This document shows positions 16,340 to 23,394 of a stretch of DNA of 37,899 nt, piece by piece. The stretch spans positions 1 through 37,899 of the forward strand of contig DDUN01000011.1 of the NCBI GenBank assembly GCA_002344825.1, written 5' to 3'. A model generated the notes under the pieces. It searched no databases, was not told the DNA's origin, and worked only from the letters and a program-made list of their open reading frames with translations. Position numbers and translations under genes: made by a program. Every line of letters begins with the position of its first letter. The stretch's first letter is position 1. This stretch comes from Candidatus Multiplicimicrobium inquinatum (GTDB taxonomy: Bacteria; Omnitrophota; Omnitrophia; Omnitrophales; Aquincolibacteriaceae).

Positions 16340-16610
16340 ATCTCCCCTTTTACCTGACCCGTCATGAGCTTGCTTGTAGTGAGCTTGTCGAACTATCGAA
16401 GGGGCGTCCCGTTTCCGATGAGTCGGTACATCGTACACCGTAAATAGTACACCGAAAGACTTTGTACGTTTTACTTTTTCCCGGCGTGCCATCGTAAAAC
16501 GTCATTCGCACATCGATTTACCTTGTACGCTTTACTATTTACGGCTCTCTCTTACCTGTCCCCGTGGCCTGTGGTGAGCTTGCCGAATCCATACCCGGTA
16601 CCTTTTTTCT
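16340..16610. repeat. Compound repeat region between the symporter and FRG genes
   Basis: This 320-base gene gap (16300-16622) holds no supported gene. Two diverged direct copies of a unit containing TACCTG-CCC and GTGAGCTTG-CGAA lie at 16351-16402 and 16551-16592. Between them are nested inverted repeats: CCGTAAATAGTA (16438-16449) faces TACTATTTACGG (16533-16544), and GTACGTTTTAC (16464-16474) faces GTAAAACGTC (16494-16503). The pattern looks like intergenic REP/MITE-type repeats. Confidence 0.7.
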
Positions 16611-16622
16611 GTATGTTTGCTA

Positions 16623-17333
16623 TCAAACTAAAAAATCTGCCAACTTAGATTTGGTCCACTTGCCGACACCTTCCAAACCAGGATATATAGTCCTGTGGCT
16701 GATCCCAAGCTTACTTAACTCACGCCTTATTTCCCGCTTAGATTTAGCTTCAATAATAACGAAATCATATCCCTGGATCTCTTTCGGATAATTCACCTTA
16801 TTTAGCGGCTTAATTTTACGAACACCTTTCGATAATGGAAACGATATAAAACAACCATCTTGCGCGCTAATTCTCTCGTTAAGGATCTCAGGATAAAAAG
16901 CGTCTAGCATTTTATCTAGCCCCACATGCTTGGTACCTTCACACCAAAAAGCATGTTGAACAACATGCACTATCCCACAAAATTTATCTAGGTCGGGATT
17001 TTCAACTGCAAAATATAGCGCCTTTAAAGGATTGCTGGTCCAATCTAATAGCCTAGTTGGAACGCCGTAATGTTGTGCATGCACAAGCTTTTGGATGTAC
17101 GGTAAATTAGTGCAATCATTGAATGGAACTGAAAATTTTTCAAACTCAAGAATTAAATGCTCTTCTAAACCTAAAATATCATCGTAACCATCAACTTTCT
17201 GAGCGTATCGGACAATACTTGGCAACAAAAGCCATTCTGCATTTAACTCGCCACGATACATATCCGCCTCAGGACATGAGCTCATCCAACGAACAAAATC
17301 AAGAACCGACTTAATTTTTTTAACTTTCGCCAC
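16623..17333 (-). CDS. FRG-domain protein
   Basis: A 236-residue cytosolic protein. DMYRGELNAEWLLLPSIVRY at about residues 24-43 and AQHYGVPTRLLDWTSNPLKA near 87-106 are the conserved FRG domain motifs (PF08867), followed by LYFAVEN. A later SAQDGCFISFP segment and a basic C-terminus (KSKREIRRELSKLGIS) complete it. GTG start at 17333 with AAGGAA 8 bases upstream. It lies 28 bases after the HEPN-like gene in one unit. The biochemical role of FRG is not established; it occurs in variable genomic regions. Codons look more AT-rich than the neighbours, consistent with transfer. Confidence 0.88.
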   Translation of the reverse strand: MAKVKKIKSVLDFVRWMSSCPEADMYRGELNAEWLLLPSIVRYAQKVDGYDDILGLEEHLILEFEKFSVPFNDCTNLPYIQKLVHAQHYGVPTRLLDWTSNPLKALYFAVENPDLDKFCGIVHVVQHAFWCEGTKHVGLDKMLDAFYPEILNERISAQDGCFISFPLSKGVRKIKPLNKVNYPKEIQGYDFVIIEAKSKREIRRELSKLGISHRTIYPGLEGVGKWTKSKLADFLV

Positions 17334-17361
17334 AACTAATTCCTTTTAAAATATTTTGATT

Positions 17362-18321
17362 TTAGCTACACCATTTTTTCTCTATAAACATTCTAGCAAT
17401 GACACGCAACAAAAGTGCATCTTTCAAAAGACCTGCAAACATGCCGTCGGTTTCTGCATTAAGAATTTCTCTCTTGTCCGCGTGAGCTGATTTGTGTCTT
17501 AATTCATTCCAAAGATAACTCATAATGCCATCTTCTGATTTATAAATGACTAGCAACTCTTTTTTTCTGGCCAGAGCCATTTTCTTATACTTTTCACTTA
17601 TTTGAACCTTGCGTCGAGATTGAAATACTTTATGCTCAAAACCAACAACAGGTGCAAAAGAGTGCTTCTCAATTAAGGACAATGCCTCTCTTTGCTTACT
17701 TATATTCGGCTCAGCAGCTTCAATAGCTCTCCAATTACTAAGCATACAACTACTAAAAAAAGCACTTCTCAGCGCTTCATTATAAGCAAGCATCGCGGTA
17801 TTAAATCTTTCTGTATCTGGAATTGAAACAGATGGAACAAGCCCTGTTTTATTATCCCTAAGGGGAAGTGTCCTTGAAAAGTCATCCCCTAAAAAGCACC
17901 CTTTTGCTGTCTCTGCAATTTCGTTTAAATTCTCTGGAATTCTCTGTGCCCAATTTATTTTTCTCCAATGGAACCCCTTACGCTTCATTACCGCGTCAAT
18001 GCCCTTGAAATATGCGCTCAATGATTTCTTCTCTTGAGGGTACAGAGGCACTATTGGCGTGTCCAAAAGAAATGACAAAGCATTGGAAATCCTGACTGCA
18101 TTTAAATAATCTAGCCCACAATCAATCGACATCAACAGATGTGCATGAAAAGCATGTCGGCCCATGCTGAGAATATATTTATCATCTATTTGAAGAACCT
18201 CTCCTGAATCTTCTACGCCTGGCATCCCCATAATCCAACTTGCCTTTAAACTAACAGGAGAAACTGGTCTAGAAGGTGGGTACGACTGATTTAATTTTGA
18301 ATATTGAATAAAAAACTTCAA
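17362..18321 (-). CDS. HEPN-like protein, putative RNase effector
   Basis: A 319-residue protein with no signal peptide. The N-terminal two thirds match nothing I recognise. Near the C-terminus, NELRHKSAHADKRE contains R275-x4-H280, the Rx4-6H motif of HEPN ribonucleases, followed by a helix (LLKDALLLRVIARMF). The frame starts at a TTG (18321) with no clear ribosome binding site and an in-frame stop just upstream, so the true N-terminus may be lost to the adjacent palindromic repeat or the TTG may be used. It is paired with the FRG gene. HEPN assignment rests on one short motif and is tentative. Confidence 0.6.
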   Translation of the reverse strand: MKFFIQYSKLNQSYPPSRPVSPVSLKASWIMGMPGVEDSGEVLQIDDKYILSMGRHAFHAHLLMSIDCGLDYLNAVRISNALSFLLDTPIVPLYPQEKKSLSAYFKGIDAVMKRKGFHWRKINWAQRIPENLNEIAETAKGCFLGDDFSRTLPLRDNKTGLVPSVSIPDTERFNTAMLAYNEALRSAFFSSCMLSNWRAIEAAEPNISKQREALSLIEKHSFAPVVGFEHKVFQSRRKVQISEKYKKMALARKKELLVIYKSEDGIMSYLWNELRHKSAHADKREILNAETDGMFAGLLKDALLLRVIARMFIEKKWCS

Positions 18322-18372
18322 AAAAGCACCGCTTAGAAGTTCACAAAATTGCTAAAAATGCTAGATTCGAAA

Positions 18373-18483
18373 CCACTCAAAAGGGTTTAGATGCAAGGCG
18401 CAAGCGAGTGCCCGCGGAGGCGTATGGAGCAATACGCCGCACAAGGAAACGATGCTTGCAACGCCGCAGATGAGCCCTTTTCA
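18373..18483. repeat. Imperfect palindromic repeat of about 110 bp
   Basis: AAAAGGG at the left end pairs with CCCTTTT at the right; GCAAGGCG-CAAGC faces GCTTGCAACGCCG; and the core GGCGTAT-GGAGCA-ATACGCC is a near perfect hairpin. It lies between the HEPN-like gene start and the metH stop codon, abutting metH. No coding frame inside. It may also end metH transcripts, but it lacks a clear T tract next to the stem. Confidence 0.8.
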
Positions 18484-18489
18484 GCGATT

Positions 18490-21400
18490 TTAATAAGCGA
18501 GATAAGGAGATAGCCAGCGTTCAATCTCTTTCACGCTCATATTTTTTCTTCTCGCATAGTCGTCGATCTGATCCTTATTAATCTTCCCCACCGCAAAATA
18601 CTGCGACTCAGGATGCGCGAAATAAAAACCGCTAACAGAAGACGCCGGCCACATCGCGAAATTCTCAGTCAGCTTAACTCCACAATTTTTCTCAGCATCA
18701 AGAAGCTTAAACAATTTAGCTTTTTCAGTATGTTCAGGACAGGCCGGATACCCGGGCGCGGGACGAATACCATCGTATTCTTCTTTGATCAACTGTTCAG
18801 GCGTCAGATTTTCATTTTTCGCGTAGCCCCACCACTCTTTACGAACCCGCTCATGCAACAATTCCGTAAAAGCTTCAGCAAAACGATCGGCGAGCGCTTT
18901 CACGAGAATTGATTTGTAATCGTCATGATCTTTTTCGAATTTTGCGACATGCTTTTCAAGTCCTCTGCCTGCGGTGCAGACAAAGAATCCCATGTAGTCC
19001 GCGTTCGGAGCAATAAAATCAGCCAAAGCTTTATTCGGCTGACCCGAAACAACACCCTGCTGGCGAAGCGTACAAAAAGTTTCAACTTGTTTGCCGTTTG
19101 AAAAAATCTTGATGTCATCTTGATCGCGCGCGGCTTCAAAGAAACCAATCGTTGCATGCGCGCTCACCCATTTTTCTTTCACCATTTGATCGAGCATTTC
19201 CTGCGCGTCATCGAAAAGTTTTTTCGCTTCTTTGCCCACGACTTTGTCTTCGAGAATCGCGGGATATCTTCCGGCAAGCTCCCAAGTCTGAAAGAAAGGC
19301 GTCCAATCAATATATTTGCGGATTTCGGCAAGATCCCAATCGTGAAAGCTTTTCACGCCCAACCAAGATGGACGAACCAAGGACCAAGCACCAGGGACCA
19401 AGTCTTGGTTCTTGGTTTCTGGTTCCTGGTTTCCAAAATTAAGTTTCGCTCCGTTGGCGCGAGCTTGCTCGAGGGACAACAATTGTATCTTGCCCCGGTT
19501 CTTCTCAAAGTCATCACGCAATTTCTGATACTTCACTTTAAATGTTTGCGCGTAAGCATCGCGGCGCGCTTCACTTAAAATCTCCTGACACACACCCACA
19601 CTGCGCGAAGCATCGGTCACATGAATCACGGGACCGGAATACATCGGATCAATTTTAACCGCCGTGTGGCGTTCGCTTGTTGTCGCTCCGCCGATCAATA
19701 AAGGCGTTTTCAGTTTGCGCGCTTCCATTTCCTGCGCGACGAAAACCATTTCATCCAAAGACGGCGTAATGAGCCCCGAAAGCCCGATGATATTCGCGTT
19801 TTGTTTTTTCGCTTCGTCCAAGATTTTTTCCAAAGGCACCATGACGCCAAGATCGACAATGTCATAGCCGTTACAACCGAGCACCACGCCGACAATGTTT
19901 TTGCCGATGTCATGCACATCGCCTTTGACGGTCGCCATAATCACTTTACCGGCTTTAGCGCCCACTTTTTTCTGAGCTTCGATCAAAGGTGTTAAATGCG
20001 CGACGGCTTTTTTCATCACGCGCGCCGATTTCACCACCTGCGGCAAAAACATTTTTCCTTCGCCGAATAAATCGCCCACCACTTTCATTCCATCCATCAA
20101 CGGACCTTCAATAATTTCAAGCGCAGTGGGATAAAGCGAAATCACTTCATCCAGATCAGGCTCGACAAAATCCGCAATACCATTGACCAAGGCATGCGTT
20201 AACCGTTCGCGCACGGGCTTGGTGCGCCATTCTTTTACTTGGTTCTTGGTTCCTGGTTCCTGGTTCTGAATTTTTTCGGCATATTTCAAAAGCGCTTCGG
20301 TCGCGTTCGGATCACGGTTTAAAACCAAATCTTCGGCGAGCTTGAGCAAATCCGCGGGAATATCGCTATACACATGCAAAAGCCCGGGGTTCACAATGCC
20401 CGAGTCCATTCCCGCTTTGATAGCGTGATAAAGAAAAACGGCGTGAATGGCTTCACGGATTTCATTTTTACCGCGGAAACCGAAAGATAAATTACTGACC
20501 CCACCGGTGATATGACTGCGCGGCGAAAGCTTCTTCAAATATTTGCAGGTTTCAATAAAATCCACCGCGTAATTGGCATGTTCTTCCAAGCCCGTGCCAA
20601 TCGGCAGAACGTTCGGATCAAAGAAAATATCTTCGGGCGCAATATCCGCTCGCTCCGTTAAAACTTTAAATGAACGCGTTAAAATGCTGGTGCGCTTTTC
20701 ATAAGTGTCGGCTTGACCTTGTTCATCAAAAGCCATCAGCACCATCGCCGCGCCATAACTGCGGATGAGCTTCGCGCGGCGAATGAGTTCCACTTCACCT
20801 TCTTTGAGAGAAATTGAATTCACAATGCCGCGGCCTTGCATGCACTTAAGCCCCGCTTCAATGACAGACCACTTAGAAGAGTCCACCATAATCGGCACTT
20901 TGGAAATTTCCGGCTCGGACGCGACCATATTCATGAATTGAGTCATGAGCGCTTCGGAGTCGAGCAAACCTTCATCCATATTAATATCAATAATCATCGC
21001 GCCGGACTCGACTTGCTGTTTCGCGATTTTAAGCGCTTCTTCCCAATTGCCTTCTTTAACAAACTTGGCGAATTTCGGCGAACCCGTGACATTGGTACGC
21101 TCACCGATATTCACAAACGCAATTTCAGGGCGAAGAGTAACCGGTTCAAGACCGCTTAAATGCGTGAGATGATCAGACGCGGGAATTTGGCGCGGTTTAA
21201 AACCCGCCACCGCTTGCGCCATGGCGCGAATATGATCGGGCGTGGTTCCGCAGCAGCCTCCGATAATATTAATGTAGCCTTTTTCAGCCCAAGGCTTGAT
21301 AAACGCCGCGGTTTGTTCGGCAAGCTCGTCATATTCGCCGAATTGATTGGGCAAACCCGCGTTCGGATAAACCGAAACGAAACAGGTGGCGACGCGGGAC

Positions 21401-22173
21401 ATTTCTTTCACATATTGTTCAAGCTCTTGCGCGCCGAGCGCGCAATTCAACCCCGCGGCAAGTAATTTACCGTGTGAAATCGAATTCCAAAACGCTTCCG
21501 TGGTTTGGCCTGACAATGTGCGGCCGCTTTTATCCGTGATGGTTCCGCTCACAATCAGCGGAAGTTCTTTGCCGACTTTGATAAAAGTTTGTTGCGCCGC
21601 AAAAATCGCGGCTTTGGCATTCAAAGTATCAAAAACGGTTTCAATCAGAATGACATCCACTTTGCCTTCGATCAAAGCTTCGATTTGTTCAGAATAAGCG
21701 GAAACAAGTTCATCGAAAGTCACCGCGCGAAACGCGGGATCACTAACTTTCGGTGAAAGTGACGCAGTTTTTGTAGTGGGTCCCACCGCTCCGGCAACAA
21801 AACGCGGTTTGTTCGGAGTTTTCGCCGTCATTTTATCGGCCGCAAGCCTTGCGACACGAGCCGCCTCTAAATTAATGCGGTGGACTTCCCCTTCAAAACC
21901 ATAATCGGCCATGGAAACGCGATTCGCGTTAAAAGAGTTGGTTTCGATGATATCCGCACCCGCTTCGAGGTATTTGGTGTGGATTTCCTCAATAATATGG
22001 GGCTGAGTCACCACCAAAGCATCATTATTACCTTTAAGTGGGCTGGGATGAGACTTGTAGGCTTGTCCACGATAATCATCTTCTAGCAATTTATAGCGCT
22101 GAATCATGGTTCCCATAGCGCCATCGAGGACCAGAATCCGACTTTTTATTGAATTTAGTATATTTTCAGCCAC
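18490..22173 (-). CDS. metH: Cobalamin-dependent methionine synthase (full length)
   Basis: A 1227-residue protein that transfers methyl from methyltetrahydrofolate through cobalamin to homocysteine. Domains in order: homocysteine methyltransferase (about 1-330; RILVLDGAMGTMIQRYKL, GLNCALG, GGCCGTTPDH zinc cysteines), pterin-binding (about 345-615), B12 cap and B12-binding (650-890; DVHDIGKN with cobalt ligand H754), and SAM activation (935-1227; RPAPGYPACP). Start is GTG at 22173; the alignment of the first domain supports it. Two interdomain linkers, near residues 635-645 and 913-933, contain in-frame heptameric DNA repeats, an unusual feature. No cobalamin riboswitch was recognised upstream. 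Confidence 0.98.
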   Translation of the reverse strand: MAENILNSIKSRILVLDGAMGTMIQRYKLLEDDYRGQAYKSHPSPLKGNNDALVVTQPHIIEEIHTKYLEAGADIIETNSFNANRVSMADYGFEGEVHRINLEAARVARLAADKMTAKTPNKPRFVAGAVGPTTKTASLSPKVSDPAFRAVTFDELVSAYSEQIEALIEGKVDVILIETVFDTLNAKAAIFAAQQTFIKVGKELPLIVSGTITDKSGRTLSGQTTEAFWNSISHGKLLAAGLNCALGAQELEQYVKEMSRVATCFVSVYPNAGLPNQFGEYDELAEQTAAFIKPWAEKGYINIIGGCCGTTPDHIRAMAQAVAGFKPRQIPASDHLTHLSGLEPVTLRPEIAFVNIGERTNVTGSPKFAKFVKEGNWEEALKIAKQQVESGAMIIDINMDEGLLDSEALMTQFMNMVASEPEISKVPIMVDSSKWSVIEAGLKCMQGRGIVNSISLKEGEVELIRRAKLIRSYGAAMVLMAFDEQGQADTYEKRTSILTRSFKVLTERADIAPEDIFFDPNVLPIGTGLEEHANYAVDFIETCKYLKKLSPRSHITGGVSNLSFGFRGKNEIREAIHAVFLYHAIKAGMDSGIVNPGLLHVYSDIPADLLKLAEDLVLNRDPNATEALLKYAEKIQNQEPGTKNQVKEWRTKPVRERLTHALVNGIADFVEPDLDEVISLYPTALEIIEGPLMDGMKVVGDLFGEGKMFLPQVVKSARVMKKAVAHLTPLIEAQKKVGAKAGKVIMATVKGDVHDIGKNIVGVVLGCNGYDIVDLGVMVPLEKILDEAKKQNANIIGLSGLITPSLDEMVFVAQEMEARKLKTPLLIGGATTSERHTAVKIDPMYSGPVIHVTDASRSVGVCQEILSEARRDAYAQTFKVKYQKLRDDFEKNRGKIQLLSLEQARANGAKLNFGNQEPETKNQDLVPGAWSLVRPSWLGVKSFHDWDLAEIRKYIDWTPFFQTWELAGRYPAILEDKVVGKEAKKLFDDAQEMLDQMVKEKWVSAHATIGFFEAARDQDDIKIFSNGKQVETFCTLRQQGVVSGQPNKALADFIAPNADYMGFFVCTAGRGLEKHVAKFEKDHDDYKSILVKALADRFAEAFTELLHERVRKEWWGYAKNENLTPEQLIKEEYDGIRPAPGYPACPEHTEKAKLFKLLDAEKNCGVKLTENFAMWPASSVSGFYFAHPESQYFAVGKINKDQIDDYARRKNMSVKEIERWLSPYLAY
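19375..19431. repeat. Heptameric repeat array in the metH B12/activation-domain linker
   Basis: Four 7-bp units of the type AACCAAG/GACCAAG (19375-19402) are followed after one base by four reverse-complementary-type units CTTGGTT/CCTGGTT (19404-19431), forming an imperfect inverted pair. The stretch is in frame within metH. Confidence 0.9.
20239..20266. repeat. Heptameric repeat array in the metH folate/B12-domain linker
   Basis: Four tandem 7-bp units: TTGGTTC twice and CTGGTTC twice. It is translated in metH as NQEPGTKNQ around residues 635-645, with no loss of frame. Confidence 0.9.
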
Positions 22174-22215
22174 TTTTGTATCAAATAAGCCTAATTATTG
22201 GGTTAGCATATACAA

Positions 22216-22249
22216 ATAATCCCATAATTTATTAAGATTATGGGATTAT
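22216..22249. promoter_or_regulatory. Perfect 13-bp inverted repeat upstream of metH
   Basis: ATAATCCCATAAT (22216-22228) and ATTATGGGATTAT (22237-22249) are exact reverse complements with an 8-base spacer. The site ends 43 bases before the metH GTG, in the expected promoter zone. It could be an operator for a dimeric regulator or part of a terminator for tatA. The symmetry is certain; the role is inferred. Confidence 0.6.
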
Positions 22250-22257
22250 AAAATAAA

Positions 22258-22292
22258 GACCTTTTCCGAGGCTTTTCTTACGGAAAAAGGCG
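22258..22292 (-). terminator. Terminator after tatA
   Basis: On the minus strand CCTTTTTCCG (22290-22281) pairs with CGGAAAAGG (22268-22260) across a 12-base loop and is followed by a T-rich stretch (TCTTTATTTTAT). It begins 3-5 bases after the tatA stop and separates tatA from metH. Confidence 0.75.
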
Positions 22293-22294
22293 AA

Positions 22295-22513
22295 TTATTG
22301 CTTGTTTTCGGTTGAATCCGGCTGTTTGGGCGCGGGCTTTGAGGCTGAATCGGACTGATTTGAGTTCGTATCAGTCAAATTCGACATTCCTTTTTTGAAC
22401 TCTTTGACGCCTTCGCCAAATGATTTCAAAATTTCAGGAATCCGTTTCGCTCCAAAAAGCAACAAAATCACCAAAAAGATAATAATCAGTTCCATCGGTC
22501 CCGGCATACTCAT
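22295..22513 (-). CDS. tatA: Sec-independent translocase subunit TatA/TatE
   Basis: A 72-residue protein. GPMELIIIFLVILLLFGAKR is the transmembrane helix and hinge (phenylalanine-glycine pair), followed by the amphipathic helix IPEILKSFGEGVKEFKKGMS and a polar, Pro/Ser/Asn-rich tail. This is the standard TatA layout. GGAGGAAG lies 6-7 bases before the ATG at 22513. No tatC is in the window. It is divergent from the act operon, whose ActB has a Tat-type signal, so co-regulation is plausible. TatA oligomers form the translocation path for folded proteins. Confidence 0.95.
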   Translation of the reverse strand: MSMPGPMELIIIFLVILLLFGAKRIPEILKSFGEGVKEFKKGMSNLTDTNSNQSDSASKPAPKQPDSTENKQ

Positions 22514-22530
22514 AATCGCTTCCTCCCAAT

Positions 22531-22558
22531 TTGAAAATCAAAAATCAAAACTAAAAAT
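22531..22558. repeat. Heptameric AT-rich repeat in the tatA leader
   Basis: Four 7-bp units with consensus TCAAAAA (TTGAAAA, TCAAAAA, TCAAAAC, TAAAAAT) just upstream of the tatA ribosome binding site, in the divergent gap between tatA and actA. Confidence 0.65.
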
Positions 22559-22605
22559 CTGTTCGGATTTAATCTTATCCGCCGCAAAAAAAAATGTATT
22601 TTGTA

Positions 22606-22634
22606 TTCGAAAAAAAATAGAAATTGTGTACAAT
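22606..22634 (+). promoter_or_regulatory. Possible promoter of the act-cox operon
   Basis: TACAAT at 22629-22634 is a good -10 hexamer. TTCGAA, 17 bases upstream at 22606-22611, is a poor -35 match. The position, 82 bases before the actA ATG, would give a leader of about 75 bases. Only weakly supported. Confidence 0.3.
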
Positions 22635-22716
22635 GCACGCTTTCCTATTCTCGTCGCAGCGATACTTTAATATTCGCCGTTGCGAGACAGAATCATAACA
22701 TTTTTTTATTTTTTTG

Positions 22717-23367
22717 ATGAAACAAATATTTTCACCCGCAGCCAATACGAAGATCCGCCTCATCCTATGGGGCGCGGTTTTTTCCGTGATTGCTCTTGGC
22801 ACTTTCGGCTACTGGCTCGCGCGCTCTAACTATATTACGCGCGTCGGTATCCCGGCTGAACAGCCGGTTCCCTTCAGCCATAAACATCACGTGGAAGGCC
22901 TCGGCATGGATTGCCGTTTTTGCCATACCTCAGTTGAAAAATCTTCTTTCGCGGGCATCCCTTCCACCGCGACCTGCATGAAATGTCACAATGTTATATG
23001 GAAAGAATCTCCCGCGCTTGAGCCTGTCCGTGAAAGCTGGCGCACCGGCAAACCTTTGAATTGGCAGCGCGTTCACGATTTACCTGATCACGTTTATTTC
23101 AACCACAGTATTCATATCGCTAAAGGCGTCAGCTGCACCGAATGCCACGGCCAGGTAAATGAAATGCCTTTGATGTATAAAAAGAATACACTGCATATGG
23201 AATGGTGCTTACAGTGCCATCGCCATCCGGAAACGCGCCTTAGCCCGAAAGAGGAAGCTGTCAACCCGCATTGGGAAAAACCGGACAATATCAAAGAGAT
23301 GCAAAAAGATTTGATGACTAAATATAATGTGCGCACAGTTCAAAACTGCAGCGCGTGTCACCGATAA
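22717..23367 (+). CDS. actA: Alternative complex III subunit A, penta-haem cytochrome c
   Basis: A 216-residue protein with one N-terminal transmembrane anchor (about residues 13-35) and five CxxCH haem sites at residues 66, 87, 140, 164 and 211 (CRFCH, CMKCH, CTECH, CLQCH, CSACH). PVPFSHKHHVEGLGMDCRFC and HMEWCLQCHRHPE are typical of ActA. It lies in the periplasm and passes electrons within the quinol:cytochrome c oxidoreductase. I start at ATG 22717 rather than the TTG one codon earlier; no clear ribosome binding site is visible. It is the first gene of the act-cox operon. Confidence 0.96.
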   Translation: MKQIFSPAANTKIRLILWGAVFSVIALGTFGYWLARSNYITRVGIPAEQPVPFSHKHHVEGLGMDCRFCHTSVEKSSFAGIPSTATCMKCHNVIWKESPALEPVRESWRTGKPLNWQRVHDLPDHVYFNHSIHIAKGVSCTECHGQVNEMPLMYKKNTLHMEWCLQCHRHPETRLSPKEEAVNPHWEKPDNIKEMQKDLMTKYNVRTVQNCSACHR

Positions 23368-23394
23368 CCGTAAAAATAAAAAAAAGATAAACCG

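Noticed and set aside
16307..16492. Minus-strand frame of 61 residues upstream of the symporter
   Set aside because: It runs through intergenic repeats (GAGCTTG-type units) and has no ribosome binding site; its residues simply translate the repeat.
16300..18490. Insertion sequence or integron carrying the HEPN/FRG genes
   Set aside because: No transposase, integrase or terminal inverted repeats shared by both ends could be found; the flanking repeats are different from each other.
20238..20268. Frameshift or degradation of metH at the heptamer array
   Set aside because: The frame is intact before and after, and all domain motifs are present; the repeat only lengthens a linker.
22174..22294. 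Cobalamin riboswitch in front of metH
   Set aside because: The gap is only about 120 bp and I see no B12-box-like conserved sequence; the visible structures are a terminator and a palindrome.
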